NCBI GenBank assembly: GCA_964352425.1
Contig: CAYGRZ010000026.1
Coordinates: 1 to 24,327 of the forward strand
DNA length: 24,327 nt
From: JAMWCX01 sp964352425
Lineage (GTDB): Bacteria; Omnitrophota; Gorgyraeia; 2-01-FULL-45-10
Direction: 5' to 3'
The translations under genes and the position numbers were made by a program. A model generated the notes under the pieces. The model was given only the letters and a program-made list of their open reading frames with translations. It was not told where the DNA came from and did no database searches. Within the stretch, counting starts at the first letter, position 1. Each line of letters opens with the position of its first letter. Below are positions 13,251 to 19,203 of the stretch, piece by piece.

Positions 13251-14023
13251 TGTTTTTTGCTCTCCTTATCGGTATCTTCCCTGTACCCTATTTTGATATC
13301 GTCGTACATCGCCTCCGCGCTCGTCCGGGTATGCTCCGTATTGGTCATAAACCCTACCATCCCCATATCGCGCTCCGGAGAAGCCCCAAACATCTTCCGG
13401 TAATCGGCGAGTATATCGCGCTGTTCCTCACGCCACCGGCCGTCTTCGGCCGGGCCGCTCGCCAGCACCATCAGCTTGATATTCTTCGAATACGGGCTTG
13501 TGCCCGTAGTGCCGACAGGGATGGTCTCTGTCCAGACATACTCCAGTACTTTTGAATTCAGGATGAACCCTGCCGGAAAGATGACATACACCCGCGCCGC
13601 GAAATCATCTTCGTCCTGCACCTCGAGGTTCTCGGAGTTTTTCTTAGCAGGGAATTTCTCGACCCGCCACTTCCAGGTCACGAGCGGCCGGTTCGTCTTT
13701 GCGTCTATCCTTATCTTATAATATAATGCCGACGCCGCGGCTTCACTTGAAGCGCGCACGTAGGAAAGGTCCTGGGCCTGCTCTATCCGATATACAACCT
13801 TACCCTTAAAGACTTTCTCTTCCCACTCTTTCAAAGAATCTTCTTCCGAGAACGGGAACCACTTTACGAGCTGCATCCTGGTCTCGGGCGCCGGCCTCGG
13901 GATCGCCTTGACCGGTGTTTCCCTGCGGCGGCCGTACGTGAATACCATCACCAGCGCGACGGCCGATATCACAAGCAGGACTACCGCTATATTAATAGCC
14001 CTTACCGATTCCCTTCGCCTCAT
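13247..14023 (-). CDS. DUF3047 family protein, membrane-anchored, exported
   Basis: A 258-residue protein. One N-terminal membrane helix (about 9-29) is followed by a Pro-rich linker and a DUF3047 domain: WFPFSEEDSLKEWEEKVFKG, TWKWRVEKFPAKKN, DEDDFAARVYVIFPAG, EYVWTETIPVG, and near the end MVGFMTNTEHTRTSAEAMYDDIKIG. DUF3047 proteins are periplasmic beta-sandwich proteins without known activity, common in Gram-negative bacteria. It starts at ATG 14023, 1 nt after the stop of the DUF4870-like gene. The cluster DUF4870-like, DUF3047, HAMP and lpxA looks like one transcript, so an envelope role is likely. Confidence 0.85.
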   Translation of the reverse strand: MRRRESVRAINIAVVLLVISAVALVMVFTYGRRRETPVKAIPRPAPETRMQLVKWFPFSEEDSLKEWEEKVFKGKVVYRIEQAQDLSYVRASSEAAASALYYKIRIDAKTNRPLVTWKWRVEKFPAKKNSENLEVQDEDDFAARVYVIFPAGFILNSKVLEYVWTETIPVGTTGTSPYSKNIKLMVLASGPAEDGRWREEQRDILADYRKMFGASPERDMGMVGFMTNTEHTRTSAEAMYDDIKIGYREDTDKESKKQ

Positions 14024-14024
14024 A

Positions 14025-14357
14025 TCAGAATTTGATCTGCTCTGCTATCTCGGCCACCACCGGCATCTTCCAGTATTTTCCCATAAGGACCTGCACGATG
14101 CCGATAAGCGAGAGCACGCTGAAAAGTATCATTCCGAAGAACGCGATGACCCAGCCCAGGATAGGGATGATACCGACAACACTCAAGGCAAGCTCGCCGA
14201 TGAACACGACCAGGCCCTGTTTGGCATGGAACATCGCGAATTTGTTGTCTTTTTTGATGATAAGGGGGACGAGGCACAGTATCCACAGATACGCCAGAAT
14301 GGCGTACGGCTTGCCTTCGAGGATTTCAGCATCTTCATGTTTTAATTCATCCGTCAT
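14025..14357 (-). CDS. DUF4870-like small membrane protein
   Basis: A 110-residue protein starting at ATG 14357, with AAGGAGGGG ahead; a longer frame to 14483 runs into a repeat and is rejected. A charged N-terminus (TDELKHEDAEILEGKPYAIL) is followed by about three membrane helices. FAMFHAKQGLVVF and GWVIAFFGMILFSVLSLIGI are the pattern of DUF4870/Tic20-like proteins, which carry the HxxQ motif between helices. Function unknown. It has a perfect consensus promoter and begins the gene run toward lpxA. Confidence 0.82.
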   Translation of the reverse strand: MTDELKHEDAEILEGKPYAILAYLWILCLVPLIIKKDNKFAMFHAKQGLVVFIGELALSVVGIIPILGWVIAFFGMILFSVLSLIGIVQVLMGKYWKMPVVAEIAEQIKF

Positions 14358-14381
14358 GCGCCCCTCCTTGATTAAGGTCTG

Positions 14382-14410
14382 ATTATATTTCCATACTGGA
14401 TATTTGTCAA
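14382..14410 (-). promoter_or_regulatory. Consensus sigma-70 promoter of the DUF4870-like - lpxA cluster
   Basis: TTGACA (14410-14405), a 17-bp spacer and TATAAT (14387-14382) on the minus strand: exact consensus at both boxes and spacing. It leaves a leader of about 18 nt with the AAGGAGG site. Confidence 0.88.
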
Positions 14411-14416
14411 TAAAAA

Positions 14417-14515
14417 ATCCTTCGACAGGCTTGGTTCGACATTGCTCACCATGCTTCGAACCATGCTGAGCTTGTCGAAGCACAGGATTTTTTATCCTGA
14501 GTGCAATCGAAGGAT
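14417..14515. repeat. CTTCGACA-type nested inverted repeat
   Basis: Outer arms ATCCTTCGA (14417-14425) and TCGAAGGAT (14507-14515). Inner arms CTTCGACAGGCT (14420-14431) and AGCTTGTCGAAG (14469-14480) differ at one base, with a nested GGTTCGA/TCGAACC pair. A separate small hairpin CAGGAT/ATCCTG lies at 14483-14499. The words (CTTCGACA, TTGCTCACCATG, TTCGAACCATG) are of a dispersed intergenic repeat type common in many bacterial genomes, and some recur at 17116-17179. It encodes nothing. Confidence 0.75.
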
Positions 14516-14553
14516 AAAAAACCCCCGCCCTTTTTCAAGGACGGGGGCTTTTT
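14516..14553 (-). terminator. Rho-independent terminator of the porin gene
   Basis: Stem CCCCCGCCC/GGACGGGGG (14522-14530 with 14539-14547, one G-U pair). A-tract on one side and T-tract on the other make it strong in both directions. On the minus strand it ends GGGGGTTTTTT, 24 bp after the porin stop. Confidence 0.88.
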
Positions 14554-14570
14554 ACGAAACGACTAACTAC

Positions 14571-16127
14571 TTAGAAGCTGACCTTTACCGTGCCAACGAT
14601 GTCCGAAGCTATCGCGTTATTGTTATTCTGATAGGTTTCGGCATTCGGCATGAACCAGCCCATGAGCAATCCGAAGCTCACGTCTTCCGTGTAGTCCCAT
14701 ATTGCCTGGACATCGACTTCCTGGCCGATAAAGCCGCTGCTTCCGCGATAACCGGAAGTAGCGTTCCAATTCCACGCAGCCTGCGAATATGGTTCCATCA
14801 CCCAGAACAGGTTGTAGTTACCCTTCAGTGTCAGGCAATCCATCGGCTGAATTGTGCCGGAGAATATGACCTGAGACTGGTTCGTGAACGACGCATCCGC
14901 ACAGCTCGGCATATCATTGGCCTGTGCCTGGTACTGATACGACGCATAGTAGGTGCCCACGAACTCGCGGATCGCTGAATCGAACTTGCCGCGGAACATG
15001 GGATCCCAACCATTATACTCGCTCGTATCGTCGGCGGTCGGATCTTCATGCTGATCGCCGGAATAGAGCACGTACTCAACGCCCACTTTCGGCTTCCACG
15101 CCATCTTATCCATGAGGCCTCTCCACTCTGAGCTTAAATCCATTGCCCATGCGGCGCGGGGTCTCGTGGCGGTCTGGACAGTGCTACCCTGATATCTTCC
15201 GAACTGTCCGGCGATTTCGCCGGCGACCGTGAAGTTCTCTATCGGATCCATGCTGCCTCTGATACCGATCGTGTTGACATCGTTACGGCCATCGTTATTG
15301 ATGCCCCACGTCTCGATCGAGCGATCTCTCTTCAGGAACCAGTAGGCTTCTGCTTCTGCCTTATAGCAGTCGAACTTATAGCCGACGTTGACGCCCCACA
15401 GGTCTATGTTATCATCGCTGGCGATCGTGTTATTCCGTATGCTGGAATAAACACCGGTGATCGTCCACGGATCGTAATCCAATACCGCCTTTATTGAATC
15501 GAACGCGGTAAAGGTCGTGTATTCAGGCGCGGCTAATGGCATGCCCATCGCCACGTTGTTATACACGTGGTTCGAACCGACGATGAAGCCCTTACCGAAC
15601 CAGAGGTCCTGGCGTCCGATGGTCACTGTGAGCGGCGAATAGACGAAGTTCTTCAGCGTGACGTACGCGAGATCAAGATTGATCTCGAACTCATCACCCT
15701 GAGGTAAGTATCCGCCAAGGCCATTCGGCCTGAGATCCTGACCCATTGCTATGCCCTTGCCCTCAACGTTCCAGTCTCTGTCATTGGCTATCCTGATGCA
15801 TGTGGAGACGCAGTCGGTGAGATCGGCATCGATCTGGACTTCGGTCGTGCTCATCCACCATCCCTGAGGCGTTCCGGGCGTGCTATTGGCAAGACCGGTC
15901 ATGCCGCCAGGATCAGCCATCATGCCGGTACGGGGAACCCCAACGGGGACGCCTCCAACGACTATTGTACCCGTCTCCGGGGTCGAACTTCTGTAATCAT
16001 AGTTCGACCTGGCGATACCTCTTACGGTGAGATCACCGCTTACCTTTACGCTTTGAGTCTCAGCGTACACGCTTGCCGTGAGGCAAAGCGCCATCGCCAC
16101 GACCAAAGCTGCTCTTAAAAACTTCAT
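14571..16127 (-). CDS. Outer-membrane beta-barrel porin, alginate-export-like
   Basis: A 518-residue protein. A clear signal peptide (LRAALVVAMALCLTASVYA) is followed by alternating short strands to the C-terminus. It ends DIVGTVKVSF, a terminal Phe typical of outer-membrane barrels. LTVTIGRQDLWFGKGFIVGS and the strand pattern match alginate_export/AlgE-like porins, a family often annotated in bacteria without alginate. A cysteine pair (DCVSTC) lies near residue 107. The start is ATG at 16127 with the perfect AAGGAGGTAAC site. It has its own promoter, a leader of about 230 nt and a strong terminator, so it is likely abundant. The substrate is unknown. Confidence 0.85.
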   Translation of the reverse strand: MKFLRAALVVAMALCLTASVYAETQSVKVSGDLTVRGIARSNYDYRSSTPETGTIVVGGVPVGVPRTGMMADPGGMTGLANSTPGTPQGWWMSTTEVQIDADLTDCVSTCIRIANDRDWNVEGKGIAMGQDLRPNGLGGYLPQGDEFEINLDLAYVTLKNFVYSPLTVTIGRQDLWFGKGFIVGSNHVYNNVAMGMPLAAPEYTTFTAFDSIKAVLDYDPWTITGVYSSIRNNTIASDDNIDLWGVNVGYKFDCYKAEAEAYWFLKRDRSIETWGINNDGRNDVNTIGIRGSMDPIENFTVAGEIAGQFGRYQGSTVQTATRPRAAWAMDLSSEWRGLMDKMAWKPKVGVEYVLYSGDQHEDPTADDTSEYNGWDPMFRGKFDSAIREFVGTYYASYQYQAQANDMPSCADASFTNQSQVIFSGTIQPMDCLTLKGNYNLFWVMEPYSQAAWNWNATSGYRGSSGFIGQEVDVQAIWDYTEDVSFGLLMGWFMPNAETYQNNNNAIASDIVGTVKVSF

Positions 16128-16355
16128 GTTACCTCCTTAGATAAATTAACTGCGTTTGACATCTTATATTTTATTGGGGGCCCCCATCGAAGATGCATCG
16201 CGAATTTCTTTGAAGCCCTCTATATATCACTTTCGTGCTGCTTTATCTACATCACCATGTCTTGATAACCTAAGGCTATTTAATCCACCACCTCCTCTTT
16301 CGCCAAGATTTACGTTATCTATGGTGTTATAGGCGTGAGCTGCCTTTCGCATTTA
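16128..16355 (-). promoter_or_regulatory. Long structured leader of the porin mRNA
   Basis: About 230 nt between the predicted transcription start and the ATG. A two-part stem, CACCAT-GATAAC (16253-16258 and 16264-16269) with GTTATC-ATGGTG (16314-16319 and 16321-16326), gives 12 bp around a 44-nt loop. That loop contains a purine-rich GAGGAGGTGGTGG on the minus strand. A 12-bp palindrome TGGGGGCCCCCA lies at 16175-16186. I compared it by eye with c-di-GMP, cobalamin, TPP, SAM and fluoride riboswitch consensus sequences and found no match. No coding sequence is seen. Confidence 0.5.
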
Positions 16356-16361
16356 ACATAA

Positions 16362-16389
16362 AGTATATCATAAAGATGCCCCCTGTCAA
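16362..16389 (-). promoter_or_regulatory. Sigma-70 promoter of the porin gene
   Basis: TTGACA (16389-16384), a 16-bp spacer and TATACT (16367-16362) on the minus strand. It lies just after the stop of the PHP gene and 235 bp ahead of the porin start. Confidence 0.8.
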
Positions 16390-16411
16390 GGGTAAATCAC
16401 CTTTTTTATTC

Positions 16412-17098
16412 CTAATCCCTAAGACCCTTAATATTCAACTTCTCGAGCAATCTTTCTGAATTTCTGAATACCTCTATAACGGCCGGCTCGTTCATGCCGA
16501 GCGCTTTCAGGAACTGTCGTGCCCTGGTATAGGTAATGATATCGCACTCATCATGAGCATCGGTATTCAGGACGAGTTTTGCGCCTGTCGAAGCGGCCAT
16601 TTTATATAGGCGTCTATTGGGGGCGGAGTGGTTCTTTCTTGTGGTAAGCTCGAGATAGACCCCTCTCTTCTTCGCAAGGCGTACGTCTTCAGCGCTAATA
16701 AGGCCCGGGTGAGCCAATATATCGCATCCGGCCTCTATGGCTGCCCTGTTCGTTCCTTTCAGCACGGGCTCTGAAACGGTCTCGCCATGGACGATGACTA
16801 TCTTCGCGCCGCTCTTTCTTGCGAACCGGACGAGCTTGCCTATCTCCTGGACCGGCACATGCGTGATCTCAACGCCGGGGATGGCGCGGATCTTCCAGTA
16901 TCTGTTCAAGACCCTGCAGACCTTCACGATGCGCGGAAGGACAAAGTCTATATTGGAGGAATCGACGTGGTCGGTCAGCGCCAGCGCCTTGTAGCCTTTG
17001 GCCTCGGCGCGCCTGACGATCTCACTGGGCAATAACGCGCCATCGCTAAAGAGCGTGTGGGTGTGCAGGCCGATCATTTTAAGTTCTGAGGTTTTCAT
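16412..17098 (-). CDS. PHP-domain phosphoesterase
   Basis: A 228-residue protein starting at ATG 17098 with AAGGATC ahead; the longer frame to 17140 enters a hairpin and is not needed. The metal-site motifs of the PHP family are present: GLHTHTLFSDG, ALALTDHVD, IPGVEITH, IVIVHGETV, DILAHPGLI and LVLNTDAHDE. The size and histidine-phosphatase-like order fit the stand-alone YcdX/HisK-like group, trinuclear-metal phosphoesterases. Substrate unknown. It is the first gene beyond tRNA-Arg on the side not carrying the element. Confidence 0.9.
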   Translation of the reverse strand: MKTSELKMIGLHTHTLFSDGALLPSEIVRRAEAKGYKALALTDHVDSSNIDFVLPRIVKVCRVLNRYWKIRAIPGVEITHVPVQEIGKLVRFARKSGAKIVIVHGETVSEPVLKGTNRAAIEAGCDILAHPGLISAEDVRLAKKRGVYLELTTRKNHSAPNRRLYKMAASTGAKLVLNTDAHDECDIITYTRARQFLKALGMNEPAVIEVFRNSERLLEKLNIKGLRD

Positions 17099-17127
17099 TT
17101 TGATCCTTAATCGTACATGGTGAGCAA

Positions 17128-17166
17128 GCCCTGAGCGCAATTTTATTCTTAATGTGCGCTCAGGGC
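17128..17166 (-). terminator. 12-bp hairpin after tRNA-Arg
   Basis: Perfect stem GCCCTGAGCGCA/TGCGCTCAGGGC with a 15-nt A/T-rich loop, 12 bp after the tRNA CCA end. It is flanked by CATGGTGAGCAA (17116-17127) and TCGAACCATGG (17170-17180), words shared with the repeat at 14417-14515. It may end the tRNA transcript, although there is no T-tract after it, so it may simply be a repeat. Confidence 0.45.
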
Positions 17167-17177
17167 GCGTCGAACCA

Positions 17178-17254
17178 TGGCGCCCCTGGCCTGAGTCGAA
17201 CAGGCGACACCAGGTTTAGGAAACCTGTGCTCTATCCATCTGAGCTACAGGGGC
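17178..17254 (-). tRNA. tRNA-Arg (anticodon CCT)
   Basis: Cloverleaf on the minus strand: acceptor GCCCCTG/CAGGGGC, D arm GCTC...GAGC, anticodon stem CAGGT/ACCTG around loop TTCCTAA (anticodon CCT at 17220-17218), T arm GCCTG-TTCGACT-CAGGC, discriminator G, and CCA encoded at 17180-17178. All stems are fully paired. Its first 18 nt (17237-17254) are repeated at 18465-18482, marking it as the integration site of the neighbouring element. An integrase reading frame overlaps its 5' half and stops in its anticodon loop. Its original upstream sequence has been displaced by about 1.2 kb. Confidence 0.97.
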
Positions 17255-17668
17255 GATGAACATAACTGCTTTATCTTCAATACTTGCAACAACGGGTTTT
17301 TCCGCTACTTCTTCGCCATCACCCTTCGGTGTCCATGCGGTGTCCATTCGCGTGCCAAGAATGTCCACAGCATGCTGCCTATGACTCGGTAATAGGTTCA
17401 CGTATCGCAATGTCATTTCAATAGACTTATGACCAGGCGGCTCTTGAATCACCTTAATGTCAATGCCTGCCATACGAAGCTGCGACGCAAACGTGTGTCG
17501 CAAATCGTGAAAGCGAAAATTGATTATACCAGATTTCTTCAGGGCAGTCGAGAAAGATTTTCTGAGGTTATAATACGGCTCGCCTTTGTCATTACAGAAG
17601 ATATGCGAACTGCCGGGATGCTTTGGCACTGAGACGAATGTCTTAACGACAAGGTCATTCATAGGCAC
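17216..17668 (-). pseudogene. Tyrosine integrase fragment (catalytic C-terminus) fused into tRNA-Arg
   Basis: A 150-residue remnant with integrase catalytic features: HDLRHTFAS (His54, Arg57), GHKSIEMTLRYVNL (His80 and the nucleophile Tyr89). The N-terminal DNA-binding domains and the first catalytic Arg are missing. Integrase-like sequence (GERREVPMND) extends 5 codons above GTG 17668 to an in-frame TGA at 17684-17686, after which similarity ends, so the 5' part was deleted. EPPGH replaces the usual ELLGH, another sign of decay. The last 12 residues, APVAQMDRAQVS, are the tRNA-Arg 5' half read as protein, and the TAA stop is in the anticodon loop. Confidence 0.82.
17237..17254. repeat. att direct repeat, tRNA-side copy
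   Basis: An 18-bp sequence, on the minus strand GCCCCTGTAGCTCAGATG, equal to nucleotides 1-18 of tRNA-Arg, with an identical copy at 18465-18482. Together they bound a 1228-bp unit with an integrase fragment, as expected for attachment sites. Confidence 0.8.
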
Positions 17669-17731
17669 TTCTCGCCGCTCACCTCATTCCAGTAAAGCTA
17701 TTGACTCATGTAAAAAACAATTACTGTAAAG

Positions 17732-17757
17732 CAAAAATGCCAGGTATTATCCTGGCA
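17732..17757 (-). terminator. Rho-independent terminator of the DUF4258/DUF2283 pair
   Basis: Stem TGCCAGG/CCTGGCA (17738-17744 with 17751-17757), loop of 6, followed on the minus strand by TTTTTGC. It lies 84 bp after the DUF2283 stop and separates it from the integrase fragment. Confidence 0.78.
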
Positions 17758-17840
17758 CTGGAATAAGCCAACATCAGCAGATAGCAATAGGGATGTCGTG
17801 CATAACGACCGTTCCCCCACCCGTCGGGTTTCTTGACGCC

Positions 17841-18134
17841 TTAGACCATTGCAGGCTCAAGGTAGCTATCGAGCCTCTTTCTTACGGAGGTTGGCAGGTC
17901 GTGTTCAGCATCTTTGACTAACTTGGTGATAGTCGCATTAACTCTACGCACTCTAATTATTTCGATGCCAATAACTCTGCCATCCTTGCCATAGTCAATA
18001 GCAAAAGAACTGCCCTTCCTCTCGGTCCTTGCAACGGGATTATTCGAAAAGCCTATGTACACTGCTTTTGCCATTGCGTCTGCAGAGAAAGAGACAGGCT
18101 TGCCTATCGATACATTTAATGTCTTTCTTTTCAT
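17841..18134 (-). CDS. DUF2283 family protein, probable antitoxin partner
   Basis: A 97-residue protein starting at ATG 18134, which overlaps the DUF4258 stop as ATGA and has GGGGTGG ahead; GTG 18143 is possible but less likely. MKRKTLNVSIGKPVSFSADA is followed by a DUF2283 core (KAVYIGFSN...FAIDYGKDGRVIGIEIIRV) and a charged C-terminal helix. DUF2283 genes are repeatedly found directly after DUF4258 genes, an arrangement suggesting a type II toxin-antitoxin pair. The activity is unproven. It is part of the cargo between the att repeats. Confidence 0.85.
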   Translation of the reverse strand: MKRKTLNVSIGKPVSFSADAMAKAVYIGFSNNPVARTERKGSSFAIDYGKDGRVIGIEIIRVRRVNATITKLVKDAEHDLPTSVRKRLDSYLEPAMV

Positions 18135-18361
18135 TGTGACCACCCCACTGTTATTATAATTACTCCTTGAGGTCTATATTCAACAACAACATAATTTTCC
18201 TTACCATTGACCTTCCTTCTAAACTCTTGCGTATTATCAGCTTCTTTAAGGTACTTATGCGTTGGATGGTCTATGGTTTTGATAATATCATCATAACTGA
18301 CACCCCTCTTCTCCATTCGTTCCTGGGCGTGTCTGGTTAAAATTATCTTCTTCTTCGTCAT
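18131..18361 (-). CDS. DUF4258 family protein, probable toxin-like partner
   Basis: A 76-residue protein starting at ATG 18361. Core features of DUF4258: LTRHAQERMEKRGVSYDDII near the N-terminus, then a strand-rich half (FRRKVNGKENYVVVEYRP, GVIIITVGW). The fold is expected to resemble RelE/BrnT-like small RNases, though family function is not established. An earlier TTG at 18400 in frame is possible. A TGGTATACT extended -10 lies 5 nt before the ATG, so this mRNA might be leaderless; if so, no ribosome-binding site is expected and none is clear. It is followed by the DUF2283 gene with a 4-nt overlap. Confidence 0.83.
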   Translation of the reverse strand: MTKKKIILTRHAQERMEKRGVSYDDIIKTIDHPTHKYLKEADNTQEFRRKVNGKENYVVVEYRPQGVIIITVGWSQ

Positions 18362-18365
18362 TTTA

Positions 18366-18374
18366 AGTATACCA
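18366..18374 (-). promoter_or_regulatory. Extended -10 promoter of the DUF4258/DUF2283 pair
   Basis: TGGTATACT on the minus strand (TG-n-TATACT). A weak -35 (TGGTCA) lies 17 bp upstream. The -10 box is only 5 nt from the ATG at 18361. Confidence 0.45.
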
Positions 18375-18416
18375 CATCCTGGATAGCCTGACCACGTCAA
18401 TACAAAAACGTCTATC

Positions 18417-18464
18417 CCCGCCCGAACGACCGAATATTGTCAGCGCATCGTTCGGTCGGGCGGG
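18417..18464. repeat. Long hairpin abutting the distal att copy
   Basis: Arms CCCGCCCGA-acga-CCGAA and TTCGGTCGGGCGGG pair over 14 bp with a 4-nt bulge, around a 16-nt loop. It ends exactly where the att copy 18465-18482 begins. It may be a recombination-arm structure or a terminator, but the minus strand lacks an immediate T-tract. Confidence 0.6.
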
Positions 18465-18482
18465 CATCTGAGCTACAGGGGC
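18465..18482. repeat. att direct repeat, distal copy (orphan tRNA-Arg 5' end)
   Basis: 18 bp identical to 17237-17254, that is, the first 18 nt of tRNA-Arg with no tRNA body after it. Beyond it (18483 and up) should lie the original sequence upstream of the tRNA. GGGGCAGC (18478-18485), overlapping the repeat, pairs with GCTGCCCC (18523-18530). Confidence 0.8.
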
Positions 18483-18662
18483 AGCAACAAAATTTTCAGA
18501 AATGCTTACAGTATCCAGCGAAGCTGCCCCAGTCTCTACGAAGCCCTACCACAGCCAACTTATTGAGGGGCGAAGTAGGACAGGGGCGGTAATCGTCACT
18601 CGTAATTCGCCGCTCGTGGCTCGTTTTAACGAGTCACGAGACATAAGCCACGAGGCACGGCT
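18483..18662. other. Intergenic region of short inverted repeats, former tRNA upstream
   Basis: No gene is seen. It contains CTACGAAG and CGAAGTAGGAC words of a common intergenic repeat type, and a 13-bp hairpin CTCGTGGCTCGTT/AACGAGTCACGAG (18613-18640, one G-U) in a low-complexity CTCGT/ACGAG stretch. A tRNA promoter may have lived here before insertion; GATACT (on the minus strand, about 18510-18515) is the only weak -10 I find. Confidence 0.45.
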
Positions 18663-19187
18663 TTAACAATACTCATCCTTGATAAGCGATAAAACCGGAT
18701 ACCCTTTTAACTTCTCGCGGCCCTTCAAGGGCAGGAGCTCTATCAGGAACGCAAGCCCCACTATACTGCCGCCTATCTTCTCAACAAGGTCGATAACGGC
18801 GCGGCTCGTGCCGCCCGTGGCCAGCAGATCGTCAACGATCAGGACATTGTCGCCTTTGTTGATCGCATCCTGGTGGACCTCAAGAGTGTCTTTGCCGTAT
18901 TCGAGATCGTAACTTATCGAGTGGGTTTTGGAGGGGAGTTTGCCTTTCTTGCGGATCGGGATGATGCCGGCGCCAAGCTTGTAGGCAAGCGCCGCGCCGA
19001 AGATGAATCCCCTCGCCTCAACGCTGATGACCATGTCGATCTTTGTGTCTTTATACTCTCCGGCAAAGAGATCGACCGCTTCCCTGAATTTTTTCCCGTT
19101 CTTCAAAAGCGTCGTGATATCCTTAAATACGATCCCCTTCTTCGGAAAATCCGGTACCTCCCTGATATACGATTTCAGGTCGTGCAT
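18663..19187 (-). CDS. apt: Adenine phosphoribosyltransferase
   Basis: A 174-residue protein starting at ATG 19187 with GAGGGG 6-8 nt ahead; a longer frame to 19220 overlaps the sigma gene. The family start DLKSYIREVPDFPKKGIVFK, the segment FKDITTLLKN, SVEARGFIFGAALAYKLGAG, and the PRPP-binding loop VLIVDDLLATGGTSRA are all intact. It converts adenine and PRPP to AMP in purine salvage, in the cytoplasm. The length is normal. It starts just beyond the stop of the sigma factor (19204), so they probably share a transcript. Confidence 0.96.
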   Translation of the reverse strand: MHDLKSYIREVPDFPKKGIVFKDITTLLKNGKKFREAVDLFAGEYKDTKIDMVISVEARGFIFGAALAYKLGAGIIPIRKKGKLPSKTHSISYDLEYGKDTLEVHQDAINKGDNVLIVDDLLATGGTSRAVIDLVEKIGGSIVGLAFLIELLPLKGREKLKGYPVLSLIKDEYC

Positions 19188-19203
19188 TGTGGTCCCCTCT
19201 GTC

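Noticed and set aside
14020..14483. Upstream extension of the DUF4870-like gene to 14483
   Set aside because: The extension crosses the promoter and an inverted repeat; ATG 14357 has a perfect ribosome-binding site.
16175..16390. A known riboswitch (c-di-GMP, cobalamin, TPP, SAM, fluoride) in the porin leader
   Set aside because: None of the conserved words or junctions of those classes could be found by eye; kept only as an unassigned structured leader.
18465..18482. A second tRNA gene
   Set aside because: Only the first 18 nt of tRNA-Arg are present; no anticodon, T arm or 3' acceptor follows or precedes in either direction.
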